The notes beneath the pieces are model-generated. The model made no database searches. It had not been told where the DNA came from and saw only the letters and a list, made by a program, of their open reading frames with translations. 64,000 nt of DNA from Mycoplasmatota bacterium (lineage in GTDB: Bacteria > Bacillota_I > Bacilli_A > Izemoplasmatales > Hujiaoplasmataceae): contig CP076020.1 of the NCBI GenBank assembly GCA_018622675.1, positions 310,001-374,000 on the forward strand, in the 5' to 3' direction. How positions within the stretch are numbered: position 1 is the stretch's first letter; each line of letters begins with the position of its first letter. The translations under genes and the position numbers were made by a program. Below, piece after piece: positions 23,998 through 34,519 of the stretch.

Positions 23998-24513
23998 ATG
24001 AGAAATAAAATTTTGGATATGACTACATTGGATAAGAACTTAATAAAGTCTTTAGATGCTTATATAGATTCAATAGAAGGTGATAAAAAAGAACACTTAA
24101 TTCATGTGCTACATAAGGCACAAGAGTTGTTTGGTTATTTACCTCAAAATTTACAATTATATGTAGCTAGAGCTTTGGATTTATCAAGCGCTAGAGTCAA
24201 TGGAGTTGTTACTTTTTATTCTTTTTTTAATGAAAAACCGGTTGGAAAATATACCATTAGTGTATGCATGGGCACTGCTTGTTTTGTTAAGGGTGCAGAT
24301 AAGGTACTTGATAGAGTCATTGAGGTAACTGGTGCCAATAAAAATGAGATGAGTGAAGATGGTCTTTTTACCATCAAAGATGTAAGGTGTATAGGTGCTT
24401 GTGGTTTAGCGCCGGTAATGACAATCAACGATAAAGTATATGGTAAAGTAAAACCAAATGATGTTGATGAAATCATACGTCACTATAGGAGTAGAGAAGA
24501 TGAGAGTAAGTAG
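23998..24513 (+). CDS. hydC: electron-bifurcating hydrogenase subunit HydC (NuoE-like)
   Basis: A 171-residue NuoE-type subunit carrying one [2Fe-2S] cluster through CMGTAC and CIGAC, preceded by the helical domain with HVLHKAQELFGYLP. In HydABC complexes it passes electrons between the flavin of HydB and the other clusters. ATG 23998 follows GGAGGG by 4 nt. Its end overlaps the start of hydB by 14 nt, so production is coupled. First gene of the hydCBA operon. Confidence 0.93.
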   Translation: MRNKILDMTTLDKNLIKSLDAYIDSIEGDKKEHLIHVLHKAQELFGYLPQNLQLYVARALDLSSARVNGVVTFYSFFNEKPVGKYTISVCMGTACFVKGADKVLDRVIEVTGANKNEMSEDGLFTIKDVRCIGACGLAPVMTINDKVYGKVKPNDVDEIIRHYRSREDESK

Positions 24514-26323
24514 TGTAAATGACTTATTGTTATGGAAAGATAAATGTCCTAAGAAAATAGACTATAAAATTAACGTGTTAGTCTGTAATGGTACAAGCTG
24601 TATGTCTAGTGATAGTGAAATGATTATTAAAATGATGGAAAAAGAACTTGATAACCATCATTTAGACTTTGAAATACGTGTCATTAAAACAGGTTGTTTT
24701 GGTTTTTGTGGGCAGGGACCAATTATTAAAATAGAGCCTGACGATGTGACTTATGTACAGGTTAAAGTTGAAGATGTTCAAGAAATTGTTGAGAGTCACT
24801 TAATGAATCAAACAGTTGTTTCTAGACTACTTTACCAAGAACCCAATCAAGAAGATTCAGTGCATCAAAGTTCTGGGATGAAATTCTATCAAAAACAAAT
24901 GAGAATTGCCTTAAGAAATTGTGGTGAAATAGATCCTGAAGATATTGAGCAATATATCGTTAATGATGGCTATATGGCTATTGCTAAAGTTCTTGAGAAC
25001 AATACACCAGAGGAAGTCATTCAAATTATAAAAAAATCAGCTTTAAGAGGTCGAGGTGGTGGTGGATTTCCGACTGGATTAAAATGGGAACTCACTAGAA
25101 AAGTAAAATCAGATGAGAAATACATTATTTGTAACGCTGATGAAGGTGATCCTGGTGCCTTTATGGATCGGTCAATATTAGAAGGTGATCCACATTCAAT
25201 TCTAGAAGCTATGATGATTGCTGGTTATGCCATTGGCGCAGAAAATGGACTTATATATATCCGTGCTGAGTATGGTGTGGCTACAAACAGATTAAGAAAA
25301 GCCATTAAAGATGCTAAAAATGTTGGTTTATTAGGAAAAAATATTTTAGGAAGTGATTTCAATTTTGATATAGAAATTAAACTTGGTGCTGGAGCCTTTG
25401 TTTGTGGAGAAGAGACAGCTTTAATACGATCAATGGAAGGCTTTCGGGGAGAACCAGATAAAAAACCACCTTTTCCTAGTGAACAAGGTTTTAGGGACAA
25501 GCCTTCTTCAGTAAATAATGTTGAAACATTTGCTAACATACCCGCCATTATTTTAAATGGGCCAGAATGGTTTAGTGAAATCGGAACTAAACATTCTAAA
25601 GGAACTAAAGTTTTTGCTTTAGCTGGTCAAATTAGAAACAACGGTTTAGTAGAAGTTCCAATGGGAACCACGTTTAAAGAAATCATTTATGAAATTGGTG
25701 GCGGACATCCTGAAGGTAAAGAAATCAAAGCAATTCAAATTGGAGGACCAAGCGGTGGTGTTATCACAAAAGAATATTTTGATACACAAATAGACTATGA
25801 TTCACTTTTAAGTATGGGTGCCATGATGGGTAGTGGTGGTATGATCATTATGGATGAAGATAGCGATATGGTACAAATTGCTAAATTTTACCTTGATTTT
25901 ACCCAAGATGAATCCTGTGGTAAGTGTACACCATGCCGTATAGGAACAAAAAGAATGTATGAAATCTTAGAGAGATTAGTCAATATGGAAGGAAGTCCTG
26001 AGGATTTAGAGAAACTAAGAGTCCTTGGAGAAAATATTAAAAACACTTCACTTTGTGGTCTAGGTCAAACTGCACCAAATCCAGTTTTATCAACGATGAA
26101 ATATTTTAGAGAAGAATACGAAGCATACGCATATCGTACTAAGAAAACGAAATATTCGATAGATCCTAAACTTTGTGTGGGCTGCACTAAGTGTGCAAGA
26201 AATTGTCCTGTTGAATGCATTGAAGGGAATGTAAGAGAAGTGCATTATATCGATGAAACAAAATGTATTGCATGTGGTGCTTGTTATGAAGCGTGCCCTG
26301 TAAATGCAGTGCTTAAACCGTAG
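24500..26323 (+). CDS. hydB: electron-bifurcating hydrogenase subunit HydB (NuoF-like)
   Basis: A 607-residue NuoF-type subunit. Domains in order: thioredoxin-like 2Fe-2S (CNGTSC, CFGFC), the FMN/NADH domain with RGRGGGGFPTGLKWE and the GEETALIRSMEG helix, a [4Fe-4S] motif ESCGKCTPC, and two C-terminal ferredoxin clusters (CVGCTKCARNC, CIACGACYEAC). It oxidises or forms NADH and, with HydA, couples it to ferredoxin and H2. The start at 24500 is 8 nt after AGGAG. The next gene follows after 9 nt. Confidence 0.94.
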   Translation: MRVSSVNDLLLWKDKCPKKIDYKINVLVCNGTSCMSSDSEMIIKMMEKELDNHHLDFEIRVIKTGCFGFCGQGPIIKIEPDDVTYVQVKVEDVQEIVESHLMNQTVVSRLLYQEPNQEDSVHQSSGMKFYQKQMRIALRNCGEIDPEDIEQYIVNDGYMAIAKVLENNTPEEVIQIIKKSALRGRGGGGFPTGLKWELTRKVKSDEKYIICNADEGDPGAFMDRSILEGDPHSILEAMMIAGYAIGAENGLIYIRAEYGVATNRLRKAIKDAKNVGLLGKNILGSDFNFDIEIKLGAGAFVCGEETALIRSMEGFRGEPDKKPPFPSEQGFRDKPSSVNNVETFANIPAIILNGPEWFSEIGTKHSKGTKVFALAGQIRNNGLVEVPMGTTFKEIIYEIGGGHPEGKEIKAIQIGGPSGGVITKEYFDTQIDYDSLLSMGAMMGSGGMIIMDEDSDMVQIAKFYLDFTQDESCGKCTPCRIGTKRMYEILERLVNMEGSPEDLEKLRVLGENIKNTSLCGLGQTAPNPVLSTMKYFREEYEAYAYRTKKTKYSIDPKLCVGCTKCARNCPVECIEGNVREVHYIDETKCIACGACYEACPVNAVLKP

Positions 26324-26332
26324 GAGGCTAAA

Positions 26333-28087
26333 ATGAAATTAATAGATAAAATGATTCAGTTAAAAATTAATAATATTCCTGTTACGGTTGAAAAAGGAAC
26401 AACAATCTTAGATGCTGCCAACAAAATTGGTGTTCATATACCTACCCTTTGCCATCTTAACCTAAAAGATTTTGGCGTAGTTAATAAGAGCGCAAATTGT
26501 AGGGTTTGTGTTGTAGAAGATGAAGACACCGGAAGGCTAGTTCCTTCATGTGCACATGAAGTACATGATGGGATGAAAATACAAACAGATTCATTGAAGG
26601 CTGTGATGGGTAGAAGAACTAATCTTGAATTATTACTATCCAATCATCCAAATGATTGTTTAACATGTGTAAAAAATCTAGATTGTGAATTACAATCCCT
26701 AGCCTATGAAATGAATATTAAAGAAATTCACTATCCCGGAGAAAAGATGTCTCACCCAATAGATGTTACTTCTTTTGGAATAACTAAAGATACGAATAAA
26801 TGTATTATGTGTCGTCGCTGTGTTACTATGTGTGATGATATTCAAACTGTTGGAGTATTAGGTCCTTTAAAAAGAGGATTTGACTCTGTTGTAGCAACAG
26901 CTTTTCATTTAGATTTAAATCAAACAAGTTGTACCTATTGCGGCCAGTGTGTGTCTGTATGTCCGACTGGCGCTCTAGCAGAAACCAACAACTCTCCTGA
27001 GGTTTGGCGCGCCTTGAACAATCCTAATAAACACGTAATTGTTCAAGTCGCTCCCGCTGTTAGAGCTGCTATAGGTGAAGAATTCGGATACCAACCAGGT
27101 CATATTTTAACTGGTAAAGTAGTATCTGGATTAAGAAGACTTGGCTTTGATCAAATATTTGATACAAATTTTGGAGCAGATTTAACCATTATTGAAGAAG
27201 CAACTGAACTTGTTGATAGAATTCAAAATAATAAAACATTACCCATGTTAACCTCATGTTGTCCAGCTTGGGTTCAGTTTATTGAACATCAATTTCCTGA
27301 GTTACTTGATGTACCTTCTTCATGTAAATCCCCCCATGAAATGGTGGGTATATTAACAAAAACATATTACGCAGAACAAAATAATATTGATCCTAAAGAT
27401 ATTGTTATGGTATCGATTATGCCTTGTACAGCGAAAAAAGCTGAAGCTGCCAGAGAAGAACTTAATAAAGATGGCATTAGTGATGTAGACTATGTTGTGA
27501 CAACCAGAGAACTTTCAAGGATGTTTAAAGAAGCAGCAATAGATTTCAATAAACTTCCAGATGAAGAATTTGATCAATTATTAGGAGAGTCTACGGGAGC
27601 AGCAGCTATTTTCGGAACGACTGGTGGTGTTATAGAAGCAGCCACAAGAACAGCATACGAAATGATTACAGGTAAAGAATTAAAAGAAGTAAACTTTAAA
27701 CAATTAAGAGGCTTAGAAGGTATAAGAGAAGCGAAAGTTCAAATTGGTGATTTAGAATTAAATATTGGAATCGCTCATGGCTTAGGAAATGCTAGAAAAA
27801 TATTAGAAGATATTAGAGACGGATTGAGTCATTTTCATGCCATAGAGATTATGGCTTGTCCAGGAGGCTGTATTGGCGGTGGAGGACAACCTTATCATCA
27901 TGGTCAGACGGATGTTTTATTAAAGAGACAACAAGCTCTTTATGATTTAGATGCAGGGATGCCGAAAAGAAAATCACATGAAAATGAAATGGTCTTAAAA
28001 TTATATGAAGAATTCTTAGAAAAACCTGGTTCTCATAAGGCTCATGATTTGTTACACACATCATATTCTGCTAAACAACGGATTTAA
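26333..28087 (+). CDS. hydA: electron-bifurcating [FeFe]-hydrogenase catalytic subunit HydA
   Basis: A 584-residue group A3-type catalytic subunit. The N-terminus holds a plant-type [2Fe-2S] (CRVC etc.), the His-ligated cluster HPNDCLTCVKNLDC, then CIMCRRCVTMC and CTYCGQCVSVC. H-cluster motifs are canonical: TSCCPAW (307-313), MPCTAKKAEA (Cys365) and IMACPGGCIGGGG (Cys509, Cys513). It makes or uses H2, paired with NADH and reduced ferredoxin through HydB and HydC. AGGAGG is 5 nt before the ATG. This is the window's main hydrogenase, distinct from the two at 15.5-19.8 kb. Confidence 0.95.
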   Translation: MKLIDKMIQLKINNIPVTVEKGTTILDAANKIGVHIPTLCHLNLKDFGVVNKSANCRVCVVEDEDTGRLVPSCAHEVHDGMKIQTDSLKAVMGRRTNLELLLSNHPNDCLTCVKNLDCELQSLAYEMNIKEIHYPGEKMSHPIDVTSFGITKDTNKCIMCRRCVTMCDDIQTVGVLGPLKRGFDSVVATAFHLDLNQTSCTYCGQCVSVCPTGALAETNNSPEVWRALNNPNKHVIVQVAPAVRAAIGEEFGYQPGHILTGKVVSGLRRLGFDQIFDTNFGADLTIIEEATELVDRIQNNKTLPMLTSCCPAWVQFIEHQFPELLDVPSSCKSPHEMVGILTKTYYAEQNNIDPKDIVMVSIMPCTAKKAEAAREELNKDGISDVDYVVTTRELSRMFKEAAIDFNKLPDEEFDQLLGESTGAAAIFGTTGGVIEAATRTAYEMITGKELKEVNFKQLRGLEGIREAKVQIGDLELNIGIAHGLGNARKILEDIRDGLSHFHAIEIMACPGGCIGGGGQPYHHGQTDVLLKRQQALYDLDAGMPKRKSHENEMVLKLYEEFLEKPGSHKAHDLLHTSYSAKQRI

Positions 28088-28095
28088 CAAATGAA

Positions 28096-28137
28096 AAAAG
28101 CTTATGATTGTATGTCATAAGCTTTTCTTATTTTTTT
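28096..28137 (+). terminator. terminator of hydCBA
   Basis: AAAAGCTTATGA (28096-28107) and TCATAAGCTTTT (28115-28126) form a 12-bp stem with a 7-nt loop, then CTTA and T7. The stem covers the last codons of the convergent permease gene. Confidence 0.85.
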
Positions 28138-28839
28138 CAAAATGACTTCAAATAAGGCAACGATAATGATAATGATGATTGTCCAAGCAAATACTCTTTC
28201 GTATTGTATGGAAATAGTGCCGTTATATAATTCTCTACCAATACCCATTTGTGTTTGTGTAATAAACTCAGCCATTACAATAACTTTAAAACCTAGACCT
28301 ATAGATTGAAATAATGAAGTTCTAATATAGGGTAAAGATAAGGGCAATTGTATTTTGAAGAAGATAATCCGTTTTGGATGGTTTTCCAATGCAATATTAT
28401 TTTTAAGAGCCTGCGGTATATTATGAACCCCATGTTTACTTGCTTCATATATGATGGGAAAAATCATTAAAAATGTGATGATGTATAAAGAAAATGATCT
28501 TCCAAGTAAAATCATTAAGATAATGATGATTGATGCAATCGGAAGGGTTCTTAAAGAAATAATTAAGGGATGTAAAAATTCATCCAATGCCTTAAGATTG
28601 CCGGCCAAAAGACCGAGAAAAATACCAAGGAATGCGGATATTATAAAGGCAACAATCAGTCTAAAGAGAGTATATACAATAATAGAGTAAGTTTTTACTT
28701 GCGTTAATAAATCTATGAAAGATTTGATGACTGTTAGTGGGTTTGGAAAGATATATTGATTATCAATGACAAGGGCGTATAGAGTCCATATGATAATGAT
28801 AATCATTATGGATAGACTTCCCAATAAGTATTTTCTCAT
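28102..28839 (-). CDS. ABC transporter permease, SsuC/TauC type
   Basis: A 245-residue permease with six membrane helices and the cytoplasmic EAA loop near residues 165-185 (HPKRIIFFKIQLPLSLPYI). The family imports sulfonates, taurine, nitrate, thiamine precursors or similar compounds. It begins within the stop of the binding-protein gene (ATGA), so they are coupled. The ATPase subunit is missing from this locus and must come from elsewhere. It is the last gene of the unit and converges on hydA. Confidence 0.88.
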   Translation of the reverse strand: MRKYLLGSLSIMIIIIIWTLYALVIDNQYIFPNPLTVIKSFIDLLTQVKTYSIIVYTLFRLIVAFIISAFLGIFLGLLAGNLKALDEFLHPLIISLRTLPIASIIIILMILLGRSFSLYIITFLMIFPIIYEASKHGVHNIPQALKNNIALENHPKRIIFFKIQLPLSLPYIRTSLFQSIGLGFKVIVMAEFITQTQMGIGRELYNGTISIQYERVFAWTIIIIIIVALFEVILKKIRKAYDIQS

Positions 28840-29759
28840 GATAGAGGATAATACCAATCATTATCTGGCATACTATTTCCGATTAGTTCGGGTTTATATT
28901 GATATATCATTTCAAGAAAACTCTCAATAGCATCTTTAGAATAATCAATAGATTGAAAATGAATCTGACTCTTTGGTATAGAAATTTCTAAAATTGACTT
29001 TTCAAATGGATAGTTTAAGCTTTCACAATAACTAGCCACTTGTGTTGGATTTTGGTTAGCGAATTCAGAAGATAAGTTTATTTGAGTTAAGTAATCTTCA
29101 ACAATTGTTAATGGTAAATCCTTATGAACGAAAACGCCTGCTTGAGGAAATAAGTCTTCATCAGTATATTCTTTCCATACATCAGCTAAATCCAATACAT
29201 ATAAATCTTCAATTGAGTTTCTTGCGGAAGATGTGACAGGTTCTGAAACAATGGCCATGCTATCATCAGATTGCATAAAAGTCATTAGGCTTTCTTGTGC
29301 GGAAGAACTTGTGTATTGGATATTAGCATCCTTTTCTAGAGTGATATTTTCAAATAAGTAATCGATAATCATTTGAGGCACAGCACCTTCACCAAAAGCA
29401 ATGATATCTTTCCCAGAGAGATCGTGAATATCATTAATCAGTGTTTTTGAAATGATTTGTAAATTAGACCAGGTTAATACACCTAATAATTGATATGGAA
29501 TGTCTTTTTGATAAAGATTTGCACCAAGATTAACCGGAGCAATGATAATATCATGCGATTGGGATGTGAATGCTGCAACAAGCGGTTGAGGTCCATGAAC
29601 TCTTTCAATATTAAATTGATGATCGTCATGGTTATATTCCATATAACTTTGTGCAATGCTAGGGACACCATTAGGAACAATAACACTTATTTCCTCCTTA
29701 GATTGGCATCCAATCAACGTGCTTAATAATATACAAATGATGACTAGTATTTTTTTCAT
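28836..29759 (-). CDS. ABC transporter substrate-binding lipoprotein, SsuA/THI5-like
   Basis: A 307-residue solute-binding protein with a lipoprotein signal (MKKILVIICILLSTLIGC, lipobox LIGC) that anchors it on the outer face of the membrane. The body has the NMT1/SsuA pattern (VPNGVPSIAQSYMEYN; HDIIIAPVNLGANLYQ; LSGKDIIAFGEGAVPQ). Ligand unknown; candidates are sulfonates or pyrimidine-type thiamine precursors. Its start is preceded by AGGAGGT-like sequence on the minus strand. It is divergent from the crp/fnr gene with a palindromic operator between them. Confidence 0.87.
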   Translation of the reverse strand: MKKILVIICILLSTLIGCQSKEEISVIVPNGVPSIAQSYMEYNHDDHQFNIERVHGPQPLVAAFTSQSHDIIIAPVNLGANLYQKDIPYQLLGVLTWSNLQIISKTLINDIHDLSGKDIIAFGEGAVPQMIIDYLFENITLEKDANIQYTSSSAQESLMTFMQSDDSMAIVSEPVTSSARNSIEDLYVLDLADVWKEYTDEDLFPQAGVFVHKDLPLTIVEDYLTQINLSSEFANQNPTQVASYCESLNYPFEKSILEISIPKSQIHFQSIDYSKDAIESFLEMIYQYKPELIGNSMPDNDWYYPLS

Positions 29760-29813
29760 AAGTTACCTCCAATTATCTACACCAATATGATAACGAAAAA
29801 TACAAAAAAAATA

Positions 29814-29829
29814 TGTAACCTAAGTTACA
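29814..29829. promoter_or_regulatory. palindromic operator TGTAAC-CTAA-GTTACA
   Basis: A perfect 6+6 palindrome between the divergent substrate-binding-protein and crp/fnr genes, ending 14 bp before the crp/fnr start codon. It has the TAAC-N4-GTTA core of four other sites in the window and matches the GTAAC-N4-GTTAC motif described for Crp/Fnr-family (HcpR-type) regulators. Autoregulation and control of the ABC pair are likely. Confidence 0.7.
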
Positions 29830-29843
29830 AAGAGGTGAAATAA

Positions 29844-30437
29844 ATGATTTTTAATGATGCAAAAATTATGTCTTATTTTTCTGTTAAGTGTTTATATAAA
29901 AAAGGCATGCTTGTATATCAAGAAAATGATAAATGTGATAGGATAGGATACATAAAAAAAGGGCAATTACAAATGAAACATTATACATGTAGTGGTGAAG
30001 AAAGAGCGATGGCTATTCTAAATGATCATGATATTTTTGGTGATTTTCTCATTAATAGTAACCACCCATATTATCCAGGGAATCTTCTTGCGACTGAAGA
30101 TAGTGAAATTCATTATTTAGATAGGAAATCAATGAATGAATTGATTAAAAACAATGATCTTTTTAGACAATATTATCTATCGCAATTAAGTGAAAAAGCA
30201 TTGAAATTTAATTTTCATAATAAGGTCTTAATGCAATGTACTTTAAGAGATAAAATCATAATGTGGTTAGATCAAGAATCTATTGAGAGACAGTCAAATA
30301 AAATACCTATATATTCAAAAGAAGCCTTGGCAAATTTTTTAAATGTCGCAAGACCTTCTTTATCAAGAGAATTATCTGAAATGAAAAACCAAGGATTAAT
30401 TAATTATAATCGAAAATATATTCAAATATTATATTAA
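29844..30437 (+). CDS. Crp/Fnr-family transcriptional regulator
   Basis: A 197-residue regulator. Residues 10-115 are the cNMP-binding beta roll (YKKGMLVYQENDKCDRIGYI, KKGQLQMKHY, FGDF). The C-terminal winged helix has SKEALANFLNVARPSLSREL with the recognition helix RPSLSRELSEM, the type seen in clostridial Crp/Fnr regulators. The Fnr cysteine cluster is absent, so an oxygen-labile cluster is not evident; the ligand is unknown. AGAGGTGA precedes the ATG. Its own upstream palindrome and matching sites before hydCBA, lysR and the 61-kb exporter suggest it governs them. Confidence 0.92.
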   Translation: MIFNDAKIMSYFSVKCLYKKGMLVYQENDKCDRIGYIKKGQLQMKHYTCSGEERAMAILNDHDIFGDFLINSNHPYYPGNLLATEDSEIHYLDRKSMNELIKNNDLFRQYYLSQLSEKALKFNFHNKVLMQCTLRDKIIMWLDQESIERQSNKIPIYSKEALANFLNVARPSLSRELSEMKNQGLINYNRKYIQILY

Positions 30438-30467
30438 AAGAAACCATGTTTATTCATGGTTTCTTTT
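30436..30467. terminator. bidirectional terminator between crp/fnr and the permease gene
   Basis: AAAAGAAACCATG (30436-30448) and CATGGTTTCTTTT (30455-30467) form a perfect 13-bp stem. A and T ends suit termination in both directions. The right arm overlaps the 3' end of the convergent permease gene. Confidence 0.8.
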
Positions 30468-31781
30468 ATGATTGTTATCGTTTTTAGATTTGTTTTGTTG
30501 ATAAAAAAATATTTTTTGCATTGTTAATAATCCTATAATAATTAAAATAGATACTAGTACAACCAACCAGTCAGTAGTTATTTTTAAGTAAATAAAAGCA
30601 CCAAGGATAATGATATCTAGGACTATAGCGGTCCAAATAATAGTTTTCTTACTATCAATTTCATTTTTTAATTTACTAACTAATCCAAAGTGTATCACTA
30701 TATCCATGGTAAGGTATAGAATTGCTCCTAAAGAGGCTATTCTAGTTAAATCAAATAAAATTGTTAGTATAATGGCTAAACCAACAGTATAAAACAGTGT
30801 TTGTTGTTGAGTCCTTATTTTATCATTGATATTCTTATGAGGGATCATCTGCATATCAGCTAGCATTGCAATTAATCTTGAAACAGCAAAGACGCTAGCA
30901 ATAATGGCTGTGATGGTTGCAATTATAGCAAGAATAACGGTAAACCATAACCCAAGATTTCCAAAGGCTGGTTTGGCGGCTTCTGCCAATGCATAATCTT
31001 TATGGGCAATGATTTCTGAAACACTTAAGTTGCCTGATACCGCAAATGAAATAACTAAATATACAATTAAACTTATAACTATAGATATCATAATAGCCCT
31101 TCCGACATTGACCTTAGGCTTTTTAATTTCGGAACCATTATTGGTGATGGTTGTAAAACCTTTGAAAGCTAGAATTGATAAAGCGAGTGCAGCTATATAA
31201 TGCATAATTGAAGGGTCAGGTGCTGCATTGCTTGTTCCTGATAAATCAAAAATAAATTTACTAACGTATAGACCACCAAAAGAAAAAATAAGTAATCCAA
31301 GAATTTTTACAAATGACATGATTGAAGTGAATGTCTGTATAAAGAAATTTCCTGATAAATTCACAATAAGTGAAAACACAAGTAAACTAACACCCAATAT
31401 AGGAATGATCCATGAGTTTGTGGGTCCGTTAAATAACTGCATTGTATAGGTGCCAAAAGTTCTAGCAACCAGACTTTGGTTGATAACCATTGACAGAATC
31501 ATCATTAATGCAGCTGATGAAGCTATAACACCCTTCCCATAGGATTTGACAAGGTATTTTCCAATACCTCCAGCACTAGGATAATGTTGGCTAAATTTAA
31601 TGTATGAATATGAGCTTATTGCGGTGACAATACTACCAATGATAAAAACAAAAGGGAAAAGCGAGCCTGATAATTCAGTAATCTGACCTATAAGAGCAAA
31701 AATACCAGCACTAATCATCACACCAGTGCCCAATCCAATGGCTCCAATTAAGGAAATGCTATCTTCTTTATATTCTTTCAT
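30450..31781 (-). CDS. APC-family amino acid/polyamine permease
   Basis: A 443-residue integral membrane protein with about 12 helices. The N-terminal motif SLIGAIGLGTGVMISAGIFA (first helix with the unwound G-S/A-G segment) and AGGIGKYL near residue 72 are typical of APC superfamily amino-acid transporters. The C-terminal tail is short, Lys/Asn/His-rich and cytoplasmic. Substrate unknown. GGAGG precedes the start on the minus strand. Confidence 0.9.
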   Translation of the reverse strand: MKEYKEDSISLIGAIGLGTGVMISAGIFALIGQITELSGSLFPFVFIIGSIVTAISSYSYIKFSQHYPSAGGIGKYLVKSYGKGVIASSAALMMILSMVINQSLVARTFGTYTMQLFNGPTNSWIIPILGVSLLVFSLIVNLSGNFFIQTFTSIMSFVKILGLLIFSFGGLYVSKFIFDLSGTSNAAPDPSIMHYIAALALSILAFKGFTTITNNGSEIKKPKVNVGRAIMISIVISLIVYLVISFAVSGNLSVSEIIAHKDYALAEAAKPAFGNLGLWFTVILAIIATITAIIASVFAVSRLIAMLADMQMIPHKNINDKIRTQQQTLFYTVGLAIILTILFDLTRIASLGAILYLTMDIVIHFGLVSKLKNEIDSKKTIIWTAIVLDIIILGAFIYLKITTDWLVVLVSILIIIGLLTMQKIFFYQQNKSKNDNNHKRNHE

Positions 31782-31904
31782 TATATATCCTCCATTTATA
31801 ATATTATAGCATTGAAGAAAATTAAAATAAAATCATTGCTTTTTTCATGGGGTTTCATGAATCCAAAAATTAAAAAATAATTGGTTTATTTTAAGTGAAA
31901 CTGG

Positions 31905-31913
31905 TGGTATAAT
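31905..31913 (+). promoter_or_regulatory. extended -10 promoter of hpt
   Basis: TG-G-TATAAT lies 27 nt before the hpt start; a weak -35 (TTTATT) is 17 bp upstream. Confidence 0.6.
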
Positions 31914-31939
31914 GAAAAAATGTAAAGGGAGGTATGACC

Positions 31940-32491
31940 ATGTTAGAAAAAGATATTGAAAGAATTTTGGTTGATCATAAGAAAATAGTAGAAGTTTCAA
32001 AAAAATTAGGTAATCAGATTACCAATGATTATCATGATAAAAAACCATTGATTATAGGTTTATTGAATGGATGTTTGCCTTTCTTAGCAGAACTTATGAA
32101 ACATATTGATTTATACTGTGAATACGAAGTAATGAGTGTTAAAAGTTATCATGGGGGAACTAAGTCAGTGGGGAATGTAAAGATTGTAAAGGATTTAGAT
32201 GTTTCTGTTGAGGGGCGGCATGTAATAATAGCTGAAGATATCGTTGATACTGGTCGTACGATTAATGTTGTTAAAGATCTTCTAACTTATAGAGGTGCTG
32301 CTTCTGTTGAAGTCGCAACCTTATTAGATAAACCAGAAGGTAGAATTGAAGCATTTGTACCAAAATACATAGGTGTTACTATTCCAAAAGTCTTTGTGGT
32401 TGGATTTGGATTAGATTATGATGATTACTATCGAAATCTACCATATGTTGGTGTTTTAAAGGAATCAGTATATAAAAATGATATTTCATGA
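31940..32491 (+). CDS. hpt: hypoxanthine (guanine) phosphoribosyltransferase
   Basis: A 183-residue purine salvage enzyme that joins hypoxanthine or guanine to PRPP. The PRPP-binding loop is VIIAEDIVDTGRTI (two acidic residues then DTGRT), and the flexible loop region is MSVKSYHGGT. The C-terminal VGFGLDYDDYYRNLPYVG is a hallmark of Hpt. The start is ATG 31940, 7 nt after GGGAGG; ATG 31934 is too close. The gene is single, with its own promoter; pyrG follows under a separate promoter. Confidence 0.95.
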   Translation: MLEKDIERILVDHKKIVEVSKKLGNQITNDYHDKKPLIIGLLNGCLPFLAELMKHIDLYCEYEVMSVKSYHGGTKSVGNVKIVKDLDVSVEGRHVIIAEDIVDTGRTINVVKDLLTYRGAASVEVATLLDKPEGRIEAFVPKYIGVTIPKVFVVGFGLDYDDYYRNLPYVGVLKESVYKNDIS

Positions 32492-32520
32492 TTGAAACTT
32501 AAAACAATTTTTGATATAAT
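32492..32520 (+). promoter_or_regulatory. pyrG promoter
   Basis: TTGAAA (32492-32497), a 17-bp spacer and TATAAT (32515-32520) begin just after the hpt stop. The predicted transcript starts near 32527 and must cross the terminator at 32538 before pyrG. Confidence 0.75.
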
Positions 32521-32525
32521 TTTAA

Positions 32526-34184
<1,659 letters not shown>

Positions 34185-34188
34185 AGAT

Positions 34189-34213
34189 AAAAGCAACAAT
34201 TTTTGTTGCTTTT
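34189..34213 (+). terminator. terminator of pyrG
   Basis: AAAAGCAACAA (34189-34199) pairs perfectly with TTGTTGCTTTT (34203-34213), giving a stem with a T-rich end. Confidence 0.75.
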
Positions 34214-34258
34214 AATTTACTTTCATTTAAATTTGTGTATAATAGTATATAGACATTT

Positions 34259-34333
34259 GGAACTATAGCTCAGCGGGAGAGCACTTGCTTGACGTGCAAG
34301 GGGTCGTGGGTTCAAGTCCCTCTAGTTCCACCA
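34259..34333 (+). tRNA. tRNA-Val (anticodon GAC)
   Basis: A full cloverleaf can be drawn: acceptor GGAACTA/TAGTTCC, D arm with AGCTCAGCGGGAGAGC, anticodon arm CTTGC-TTGACGT-GCAAG (anticodon GAC), T arm with GGGTTCAAGTCCC, discriminator A and encoded CCA. The anticodon loop matches valine tRNA(GAC). TATAAT at 34238 serves as promoter. From 34279 the sequence is repeated at 39551, which makes it an integration site. Confidence 0.95.
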
Positions 34334-34334
34334 T
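34279..34334 (+). repeat. attL-like copy (3' part of tRNA-Val)
   Basis: Identical for 56 bp to 39551-39606. This copy completes the functional tRNA gene. Confidence 0.85.
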
Positions 34335-34350
34335 TTTGTCTAAATTTAGG

Positions 34351-34379
34351 AATGATACCTTTTGGTATTATTTCTATTT
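34351..34379 (+). terminator. terminator after tRNA-Val
   Basis: AATGATACC (34351-34359) pairs with GGTATTATT (34364-34372, one G-U) over TTTT, and a T-rich run follows. It is inside the island and so came with the element. Confidence 0.65.
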
Positions 34380-34519
34380 TTTTATTTAGAAATAAGATTT
34401 TTTGCAATTACTTATGATATACTAAGTTTGAAATCAACAAAAAACAACTACTTGCTTTTTATTATACTTAAAATGTTGTATTAACGTATTTATAACTTAA
34501 AAATAATGGAGGATTCACA

